Notes under the pieces: generated by a model
Seen by the model: only the letters and a program-made list of their open reading frames with translations
Told to the model about the DNA's origin: nothing
Databases searched by the model: none
Position numbers and translations under genes: made by a program
Assembly (NCBI GenBank): GCA_018064685.1
Contig: JAGHUS010000084.1
Location: 1-41,295 of the forward strand
DNA: 41,295 nt
Direction: 5' to 3'
Origin: Bacteroidales bacterium
GTDB taxonomy: Bacteria > Bacteroidota > Bacteroidia > Bacteroidales > Bacteroidaceae
Shown here: positions 35,251-41,295 of the stretch, one piece after another
Numbering within the stretch: the first letter of the stretch is position 1
Layout of the letters: every line of letters begins with the position of its first letter

Positions 35251-35279
35251 CTCCTCCTCCCTTGGTGGGATGGATGAGG
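35251..35279. repeat. GC-rich element with AATTC-like repeats before mnmA
   Basis: CTCCTCCTCCCTTGGTGGGA then TGGATGAGG resembles the GC-rich family; it abuts ATTCACG/ATTCATA units at 35217-35250. Degenerate copy. Confidence 0.5.
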
Positions 35280-35295
35280 CTTGAAGTCCGGCATT

Positions 35296-35922
35296 TTACA
35301 GTTCGAAGGCACGGATGCCATCGAAGGTCTGTATGCGCAGTGTGATGGGTGATGTGGCCTCGATGCCCTTAATGCTGTCGACAGGCAGCGATGCGTAGAC
35401 GTCCTCGCTATAGCTTGTGGGGTCTCCGTTCTGCTTGTGGTGCAGCGAGATGTAGGCGTGGGATGACGTTTGACCGTCGGCTTTGGTACTTGTTATGATG
35501 GAGTCGGTGATGAAGCCCCAGTAGTGACGTCCACCTTGTGTCTTGGGCGACAGATGCAGGTTGATGTATCGCTTTGTGCGCCATACACTGACTGTGTTGA
35601 GTGGGTCGCGCCAAGCTATGGTCGTAGAGTCGCGTAGGATGTTTACGCCCATCAGTTGATAGAGTCTTGCAAAATGACCGTCGGACGTATAGCCGCACAG
35701 GGCGCGATAGATAGCGTCCTTCTGGTATCCGGGCAGGTAGTTGCTGATGGTAAGTGAACGTTCGTCGTCGAAGACAAGCTTCTTCAGGTCGCCTTGTGCA
35801 TTGGTGTAGATGTCGGCCATCTTGGTGACGATGCTGGGGTATACCTCGTTGTCGTCGGAGCACGACGAAGTGCAAAGCGAAAAGATAAAAACGAGAAGTG
35901 GTAGGCAAGTTATCTTTTTCAT
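35296..35922 (-). CDS. NigD-like lipoprotein
   Basis: A 208-residue protein with a lipoprotein signal (TSSC, Cys21). The C-terminal half (VSVWRTKRYINLHLSPKTQG, HAYISLHH) resembles NigD-like Bacteroidales lipoproteins, a family of unknown function. Assignment is from memory and moderate. It is downstream of the acyltransferase gene on the same strand. Confidence 0.65.
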   Translation of the reverse strand: MKKITCLPLLVFIFSLCTSSCSDDNEVYPSIVTKMADIYTNAQGDLKKLVFDDERSLTISNYLPGYQKDAIYRALCGYTSDGHFARLYQLMGVNILRDSTTIAWRDPLNTVSVWRTKRYINLHLSPKTQGGRHYWGFITDSIITSTKADGQTSSHAYISLHHKQNGDPTSYSEDVYASLPVDSIKGIEATSPITLRIQTFDGIRAFEL

Positions 35923-35955
35923 CTGTCTTTCGGTGGCTTGTTGTTCGTTACTTGT

Positions 35956-37116
35956 TTATTTCTCGATGGCTTTCAAGTAGTTTCTGACGGGGTTGGCATA
36001 CATCGTCAGTATCTTCTCGCGCAGGAAAGGAACATCCTTGTTCTCCAGGTCGATGAGGTCGAGACGACTCTGCAGATACTGCTCGAAGGTGTTCTTCTCG
36101 TCGGCCGTATAATGCGAGGCAAACTCTTGCGTTCCCGACAAGAGGTCGCATGCCACGTAGTTGCCGGGATAGAGGCTGTAGCCGGCGTGGATGGCTTTGT
36201 CCATGCGTCGTGCTATCTCGCCGAAGAGTTCGGTGCGTGGCATATCCTTTAGTTCGTCCAGCCATGTGTCGATGCAGGGCGATGCCTCGTAGTGTACACG
36301 TCCTTTTTGTCCGTAGATGCCAATCTTCATGTTTGCCAGATCGTCCTGCTTGCTCTTCTTGAAGGCGGGATTATCTCGTTTCTGCTGGAACTCCTTAGCC
36401 TTGAGATAGTCACACGGATCGTATTCGTACGAGATGGTGAGCGGCACGATGTGCAGGCTCTTCAGCCTTTCGATGGGTGTGCCTTCACCTCCCATGGCCA
36501 GCATCTTGAGTACGGACTCTTGTGTCAAGTCGTTCGAGTCCTTGGCGCGTCCCTCTCGTTGTGCAATCCAGATGTTCTCCTTCTTGTCGTTGATGGCGTG
36601 ATGCATATAGTGGCTCATCAACTGACTGCTCTCCAGGAGTTCGCGGGGCGAGAGTCCACGGCGTACAGTGAATGCCTTGTTCATCTTGACCAATGTCTTG
36701 ATCCAAGGGTAGATGAGCAGGTTGTCGCCAATGGCTATCTCGACCGTCGTGTCGAAACCGTTATTGACCAGCATGAGTGAGAGGATGGCGCTGTCGAGCA
36801 CGATGTCGCGATGGTTGCTGACAAAGGTGTAGCGTGCATCGCCGGTCTGAATGCTGTCATGGCCGAAGGTGACACCGGTAGAGCATTTCCTGAGTATGCG
36901 TTTCACCACGGGCTTGATGTATCGTTTCTGGAATTGCAGTGGTGTCTTGATGCCGACAAACGCCATGCGCAGCAAGCCGTTGCGCATGAATTTCGGTAGC
37001 CATGGAATGAATCCTTTCAGTATGACTTGAAACTGACGGTCGGCAAGCAACTGCTCCAGTGCCTGCTTCATCTCGCCTTCTTCGAATGGCCTGATTTTAT
37101 CAAAATCGTGTTCCAT
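35956..37116 (-). CDS. glycerolipid acyltransferase (PlsB/PlsC superfamily)
   Basis: A 386-residue acyltransferase with the motif order of the family: SNHRDIVLDS (100-109), KAFTVRR, REGRAKDSN and VPLTISYEY. The usual HxxxxD is His102 with Asp108, one residue longer than the classic spacing (or His102-x-Asp104). It likely acylates a glycerol phosphate or related lipid at the inner membrane. In a minus-strand run with ddl and rluD. Confidence 0.8.
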   Translation of the reverse strand: MEHDFDKIRPFEEGEMKQALEQLLADRQFQVILKGFIPWLPKFMRNGLLRMAFVGIKTPLQFQKRYIKPVVKRILRKCSTGVTFGHDSIQTGDARYTFVSNHRDIVLDSAILSLMLVNNGFDTTVEIAIGDNLLIYPWIKTLVKMNKAFTVRRGLSPRELLESSQLMSHYMHHAINDKKENIWIAQREGRAKDSNDLTQESVLKMLAMGGEGTPIERLKSLHIVPLTISYEYDPCDYLKAKEFQQKRDNPAFKKSKQDDLANMKIGIYGQKGRVHYEASPCIDTWLDELKDMPRTELFGEIARRMDKAIHAGYSLYPGNYVACDLLSGTQEFASHYTADEKNTFEQYLQSRLDLIDLENKDVPFLREKILTMYANPVRNYLKAIEK

Positions 37117-37148
37117 GATTGTTCCTGATCGTTAAGGCATGTTCACAG

Positions 37149-38174
37149 TTAAAACGAGTCCTCTATGATCTCTGTCATCACATCCTTGATGTCGAGACCT
37201 GCAGCGCGAACCTGCTGGGGAATGAACGAGGTAGCTGTCATACCAGGTGTGGTGTTTATCTCGAGCAGGTTGATGTGATTGCCTTCGGTGATGATATAGT
37301 CGATGCGGATGATGCCATGGCACCCCAGTATGTCATAGATGGTGCTGGTGAGTTTCTGCACGCGTGCAGTGACCTCGTCGCTGAGGCGGGCTGGGGTGAT
37401 CTCGCGCACGGCACCGTTGTACTTGGCGTCGTAGTCGAAGAACTCGTTGGTGGTCATCACTACCTCGGTGATGGGCAGTACGCGCTCCACAGTCTTTGTC
37501 TTGTAGCAACCGCAGGTAATCTCTGTGCCAGGCATAAAGGCTTCAACCATCACGTCCTCACCCTCCTTCAGTGCGAGGTCGATGGCGGGACGAAGCTGCT
37601 CGGCGGTCTTTACCTTGGTGGTGCCGAAACTGCTGCCACCGGCTGCGGGCTTGACGAAGCAAGGCAGACCAATGCGGTCGATGATGTCGGCGTCGCTGAC
37701 CTCCTTGTCGTGACCCTGCTTTACGACCAGCGAGTCGGCCACGCTCATGCCCATGCCGCGCATGTAGTTGTTGGTGACGAACTTGTTGTAGGTCATGGCC
37801 TCGACAAGCAGCGAACTGGTAGAGTAGGGCATGCCGATAAGGTCGAAGTAGCCCTGCAGGATGCCGTTCTCGCCGGGGACGCCATGGATGGTGATGTAGC
37901 AGTAGTCGGGACGGATGCGCTGGCCGTCAACCTCGAACGAGAAGTCGTTGCGATCCACCTGGCTGCGTCTCACCTTTGTCTCATCTGGCTGGCTTAGCAG
38001 GCCGTTCAGTCCGTTGCTCTCCTCCAAAAGGGCCTCCCACTTGCCAGCGTGAATCTCTACCTTATATATATTATAGCGTTCTGCGTCCATGAAACTCTTG
38101 ATGCCGGCAGCACTGCGCATGCTGACATCGTGCTCGGAGGTGTCACCTCCGCAAACAATGGCGATAGTTCTCAT
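37149..38174 (-). CDS. ddl: D-alanine-D-alanine ligase
   Basis: A 341-residue ATP-grasp ligase for the peptidoglycan dipeptide. CGGDTSEHDVS opens the protein; FVKPAAGGSSFGTTKV is the glycine-rich loop and INLLEINTTPGMT the Mg-binding and substrate end. The ATG at 38174 is chosen because the longer ORF adds a Lys/Arg-rich segment encoded by the TCGA array. Confidence 0.96.
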   Translation of the reverse strand: MRTIAIVCGGDTSEHDVSMRSAAGIKSFMDAERYNIYKVEIHAGKWEALLEESNGLNGLLSQPDETKVRRSQVDRNDFSFEVDGQRIRPDYCYITIHGVPGENGILQGYFDLIGMPYSTSSLLVEAMTYNKFVTNNYMRGMGMSVADSLVVKQGHDKEVSDADIIDRIGLPCFVKPAAGGSSFGTTKVKTAEQLRPAIDLALKEGEDVMVEAFMPGTEITCGCYKTKTVERVLPITEVVMTTNEFFDYDAKYNGAVREITPARLSDEVTARVQKLTSTIYDILGCHGIIRIDYIITEGNHINLLEINTTPGMTATSFIPQQVRAAGLDIKDVMTEIIEDSF

Positions 38175-38198
38175 ATCTGGTTTTCTTTTGAGTTTTTT

Positions 38199-38270
38199 TT
38201 GATTTTTCGATTTCTCGATTCTTCGAGCCGTCGAGCATTCGATTCTTTGATTTTCCAAATTTTCGGTGAC
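38199..38270. repeat. 8-bp TCGA array, ddl-rluD spacer
   Basis: TTGA at 38199, TCGA at 38207, 38215, 38223, 38231, 38239, TTGA at 38247, CCAA at 38255 and TCGG at 38263: nine units in exact 8-bp register. Same rule as the array at 25037-25140, 13 kb away. Confidence 0.9.
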
Positions 38271-38277
38271 TCTCTTT

Positions 38278-39393
38278 TCACTTTTCATTTCGCGCGATAG
38301 TGCGATTCCTCCACTTCCCGAGCAAAGCTGTCATGTCTGCCGGTACATCGCACTCGAAGTTCATCTCTTCGCCGGTTCTGGGATGGATGAAGCCGAGAGT
38401 TCGTGCATGAAGGGCTTGGCGAGGACAGAGTTCGAGACAGTTGTGAATGAAGGCTTTGTATGAGCTGCTCTGCTCGCCGCGTATGATTTCGCAGCCACCA
38501 TATCGTTCGTCGGCAAAAAGGATGTGGCCGATGTGGCGCATGTGTGCACGAATCTGGTGTGTGCGTCCCGTCTCGAGTCGGCACTCTATCCAACTGGTAT
38601 GGCCGAAACGCTCCAATACGCGATAGTGCGTGACGGCAGGCTTTCCTATCTCGGAATCGGGTGGGAAGACCCACATCTGCAGACGGTCCTTGGGATGGCG
38701 CCCTATGTTGCCCTCTATTCGTCCCTCGTCCTCCACAAAGTTGCCCCATACCAATGCATTGTACAAGCGCTTGGTGCTCTTGACAAAGAACTGATGACAG
38801 AGGTGCGTCTTTGCCTCGGCCGTCTTGGCCACGACGAGCAGTCCGCTGGTGTCCTTGTCGATGCGGTGCACCAGTCCCACGGTGGGGTCGTTGGGGTTGA
38901 AGTCGGGATTGTCCTTGAGGTGCCATGCAATGGCATTGACCATTGTGCCACTATAATTGCCGCAGCCGGGATGTACACACATACCGGCCGGCTTGTTCAC
39001 GACCATCAGGTCGTTGTCTTCGTATACTATTTCGAGGGGGATCTCCTCGGGAATGATTTCTGTTTCGCGTCGTGGGTGCGAGAACATCAGTGTCACCACG
39101 TCGTGCGGCTTCACTTTGTAGTTGCTCTTCACCGTGCGTCCGTTCACCTGTATGAATCCAGCCTCGGCTGCCAGCTGGATGCGGTGGCGTGTGGTGCCTC
39201 GAAGGTGGTCGGTGAGGAACTTGTCTACTCGCAAGGGATTCTGTCCTTGGTCGGCAATGACGCGTCGATGCTCATACAGCGTGCCGTCGGATGCCGTCTC
39301 GAAGTCAGCCTCGTCGGTCTCTTCACCGCCTTCCAACTCTTCAAACTCCTCCAGTTCGTCAAACTCCTCCAACTCTTCCAGTTCCTCTTGCAT
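38278..39393 (-). CDS. rluD: RluD-type pseudouridine synthase with repeat-coded N-terminus
   Basis: A 371-residue RsuA/RluA-family enzyme that modifies 23S rRNA uridines. An S4 RNA-binding domain spans about 53-110; catalytic Asp179 is in HRIDKDTSG. The first about 21 residues (EELEELEEFDELEEF pattern) are acidic and encoded by six 9-bp units (39334-39387) directly after the start codon. Conserved sequence begins only after residue 45. Confidence 0.93.
   Translation of the reverse strand: MQEELEELEEFDELEEFEELEGGEETDEADFETASDGTLYEHRRVIADQGQNPLRVDKFLTDHLRGTTRHRIQLAAEAGFIQVNGRTVKSNYKVKPHDVVTLMFSHPRRETEIIPEEIPLEIVYEDNDLMVVNKPAGMCVHPGCGNYSGTMVNAIAWHLKDNPDFNPNDPTVGLVHRIDKDTSGLLVVAKTAEAKTHLCHQFFVKSTKRLYNALVWGNFVEDEGRIEGNIGRHPKDRLQMWVFPPDSEIGKPAVTHYRVLERFGHTSWIECRLETGRTHQIRAHMRHIGHILFADERYGGCEIIRGEQSSSYKAFIHNCLELCPRQALHARTLGFIHPRTGEEMNFECDVPADMTALLGKWRNRTIARNEK
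39334..39387 (-). repeat. 9-bp repeats at the rluD start
   Basis: Plus-strand units CAACTCTTC, AAACTCCTC, CAGTTCGTC, AAACTCCTC, CAACTCTTC, CAGTTCCTC run to 6 bases before the start. They encode EEL/EEF/DEL triplets in frame. Confidence 0.9.
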
Positions 39394-39490
39394 TATCCGT
39401 TCCTTATTGATTTTTTTGTTAAATTGCCTTTGTAGGATTCCCTGACCTTTCCTGCTTGAACATGGCGATGCAGGTCGTGATGCCAGGTCG

Positions 39491-40171
39491 TCAGAATTCT
39501 AAGACTTCGCTCTGGTCGTTGTCCTCTTCAACACCGGTTCCGCCAATAGGCACGTCTCCTTCTTCGGTTTCGTTGAACCAGTTCTCTTCATACGTGTTGC
39601 CGTTCTCGTCCACCTCTACCTCGCTGTTGCCCACAACGAGTGTAATGGGTACGCTGAGAGGTACGCGCTCGCCAATGGCAACGTTGCGTCCGCGGCACTT
39701 CACGCCAAACACCCAGTCCTTCTGTCCCTCGATGTACTGGCATGGGCCAACCTTGAAGCCCAATGCCATCAGCTTGGCTTCGGCTTCGCGCATAGAGCAG
39801 TTGTCGATGATGTTGGGAATGGGCAGTGTGGGCTCGCTCTTGGCGTTGATGGTGATGTATATCTGTCGTCCTGGCTTTACGTGTACGCCGGGGCCTGGAG
39901 TCTGGTCGATGATCAACCCCGGTGCCAGGCGCTTGTTGTAGGACGAGTCGATGACGATACCCTCCAGGTCAAGCTCTTTCAGTTCTATCTCAGCGTCGCT
40001 GATGAGTTTTCCCTTGACATTAGGAACCTCAACACCTTCGCCGTGCCGGGTGTATGAGTTCATCCACCATACTGTGAGCAAACTGATCAGTCCAACCACC
40101 ACTACCATGGCCAAAAGATTGAGCCAAATTATAGGACTGAATATCTTACCTAAAAATTCTTTTCCTGTCAT
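39491..40171 (-). CDS. PASTA domain membrane protein
   Basis: A 226-residue protein with one transmembrane helix (about 14-36), then PASTA domains at about 46-113 (VEVPNVKGKLISDAEIEL) and 114-182 (LPIPNIIDNCSMREAEAKL), and an acidic tail. PASTA domains bind peptidoglycan or muropeptides. There is no kinase domain. Being in a run with rluD and ddl suggests a cell-wall role. Confidence 0.9.
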   Translation of the reverse strand: MTGKEFLGKIFSPIIWLNLLAMVVVVGLISLLTVWWMNSYTRHGEGVEVPNVKGKLISDAEIELKELDLEGIVIDSSYNKRLAPGLIIDQTPGPGVHVKPGRQIYITINAKSEPTLPIPNIIDNCSMREAEAKLMALGFKVGPCQYIEGQKDWVFGVKCRGRNVAIGERVPLSVPITLVVGNSEVEVDENGNTYEENWFNETEEGDVPIGGTGVEEDNDQSEVLEF

Positions 40172-40197
40172 AGCTGTTGCTTATACATAATTTTGTG

Positions 40198-40205
40198 CAA
40201 AAATA
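40198..40205 (-). promoter_or_regulatory. -7 box of the PASTA-rluD-ddl run
   Basis: TATTTTTG on the minus strand, 27 bases before the PASTA gene start. Confidence 0.45.
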
Positions 40206-40238
40206 CTACTTTCGGTTGGTTTGAGCAAATTTATGGGT

Positions 40239-40268
40239 AAAAAAAGAGCAGAACTTGATGTTCTGCTC
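40239..40268 (-). terminator. terminator of rpmH
   Basis: GAGCAGAAC (40246-40254) and GTTCTGCTC (40260-40268) form a 9-bp stem. On the minus strand it is followed by a T-run (40239-40245). Confidence 0.85.
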
Positions 40269-40327
40269 CTTATTCTTTACATAAAATCCGCGTGTGTACG
40301 TGTAAGTGTACGTGCTACGGTTTCGGA

Positions 40328-40483
40328 TTACTTGCCGTGGTTCTCGCTAGATACGGTCAACTTCTTGCGACCCTTAGCTCTGCGAGCTGCCAATACGCGA
40401 CGGCCATTGGCAGTGGCCATTCTCAGACGGAAACCGTGCTTGTTTGCGCGGCGACGGTTGTGGGGCTGAAATGTTCTTTTCAT
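40328..40483 (-). CDS. rpmH: ribosomal protein L34
   Basis: A 51-residue basic protein starting [19 protein letters not shown], the L34 signature, with [20 protein letters not shown] following. The ATG at 40483 is chosen over an upstream in-frame extension. It is a structural component of the 50S subunit. Own promoter and terminator are visible. Confidence 0.98.
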   Translation of the reverse strand: MKRTFQPHNRRRANKHGFRLRMATANGRRVLAARRAKGRKKLTVSSENHGK

Positions 40484-40813
40484 AATTTTATGTTGTTTTG
40501 TTTGATTTGTCCTTGGTTGTCGAAACGCATCCTTCTCGCTTGCTGTGTGGTGTTTGGCAATGCACTTTTGCGTATTGGCACACCTTTCCAGCACGAAAGG
40601 TCTTTTGTTTCGGGGTGCAAAATTAGGTACTTTTTTTCAAACACGCAAACTTTACTGCGATTTTCTTTGCAATTAAGCCGTTAAATGTTGTTTTTCTTTC
40701 AAAAAATGCAAAATTCTTAATCCTTATTTCTTAATTCTTAAATTTTTATTGTACCTTTGCAGCCGCTAAATGATAACATTACAAATTATTCATCAAATAT
40801 AACAAGAAATCTT
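40484..40813. promoter_or_regulatory. divergent promoter region of rpmH and efp
   Basis: Minus-strand -7 box TAATTTTG (40618-40625) for rpmH and plus-strand TACCTTTG (40752-40759) for efp. No further structure is evident in this 330-bp spacer apart from an AT-rich run before the efp promoter. Confidence 0.65.
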
Positions 40814-41295
40814 ATGATTAACTCACAAGACATCAAGAAAGGTACCTGCATCCGCATGGATGGCAAGCTGTACTTCTGCATTGACTTCCTGCATCGTAAG
40901 CCCGGTAAGGGTAACACCATCATGAACGTAACCTTGAAGGACGTTGTCAGTGGCAACGTGCTCGAGCGTCGTTTCAACATTGGTGAGAAGTTGGAGGATG
41001 TTCGTGTTGAGCGTCGTCCCTATCAGTTCCTCTACAAGGAGGGCGAGGACCTTATTTTCATGAACAACGAGACTTTCGAGCAGATTCCCATCGCTGCTGA
41101 CCAGGTTAACGGTGTTGCCTTCATGAAGGAGGGTCAGGAGGTTGAGGTTGTTACCGATGCCAGCACCGAGACTGTACTGTATGCCGACGTACCCGTTAAG
41201 GTTGTTCTCGAGATTACTTGGACAGAGCCCGGCTTGAAGGGTGACACCGCTACCAACACCTTGAAGCCTGCTAAGGTTGAGACTGGTGCTGAGAT
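40814..41295 (+). CDS. efp: elongation factor P (truncated by window end)
   Basis: The first 160 residues of EF-P, starting MINSQDIKKGTCIRMDGKLY. The tip loop KPGKG puts the modifiable lysine at Lys32. EF-P relieves ribosome stalling at polyproline. The three-domain frame is open to the end of the window; only the C-terminal end is missing. Confidence 0.97.
   Translation, partial: MINSQDIKKGTCIRMDGKLYFCIDFLHRKPGKGNTIMNVTLKDVVSGNVLERRFNIGEKLEDVRVERRPYQFLYKEGEDLIFMNNETFEQIPIAADQVNGVAFMKEGQEVEVVTDASTETVLYADVPVKVVLEITWTEPGLKGDTATNTLKPAKVETGAE

Overview
The window looks like a chromosome segment of a Bacteroidota bacterium, most likely a Prevotella/Segatella-like Bacteroidales. The signs are many promoters of the TTTG-N(~20)-TAnnTTTG type, a carbamoyltransferase of the N-succinylornithine type, M56/BlaR1 proteins ending in a TonB-like domain, a NigD-like lipoprotein and few Shine-Dalgarno sequences. 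This is inferred from sequence features and recalled family knowledge; no database was searched.

Layout. 1-1230: tRNA-Phe and a VanW-domain protein. 1230-10570: arginine/proline cluster argR, GNAT, argG, argC, argD, proB, proA, argF' with convergent proC; palindromic ARG-box-like sites precede argR. 10740-14730: a ROK-family protein and a secreted GH35/SGNH fusion, convergent on a strong hairpin. 14800-18840 (minus): a small membrane protein, an M18 aminopeptidase and a BlaI/BlaR1-TonB pair. 19080-19340: remnant of a permease. 19414-22254: a Nudix-winged-helix (NrtR-like) regulator divergent from a vWA/FGSN-domain protein and an ADP-ribosylglycohydrolase, a compact ADP-ribose-themed locus. 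22255-23920: 1.7 kb without a supported gene but full of ordered repeats. 23920-32659: TPP riboswitch and thiamine operon thiS, thiE, thiG, thiC, thiF, EamA transporter, thiH, thiE-like/thiD fusion. 32758-40483 (minus): alkaline phosphatase, mnmA, NigD-like lipoprotein, acyltransferase, ddl, rluD, PASTA protein, rpmH. The window ends inside efp.

The most unusual feature is the repeat content. A GC-rich palindromic mini-element (core like CTCCCCTCGGGGAG plus a G-rich tail) lies in gene junctions and also in frame inside argC, argD, argF', thiE and the linker of the thiE/thiD fusion, much like Rickettsia palindromic elements. A second class consists of tandem arrays with a fixed short core and variable spacer at strict period: AATTC+2 (7 bp), TCGA+4 (8 bp, two loci), CTAGA+4 (9 bp). 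Some supply start or stop codons or encode protein segments; a (CAATTCT)5 tract inside thiD could switch frame by slippage. A third structure, at 22458-22686, has ten GGTTCCAC octamers whose spacing is mirror-symmetric (48-12-17-10-47-10-17-12-48).
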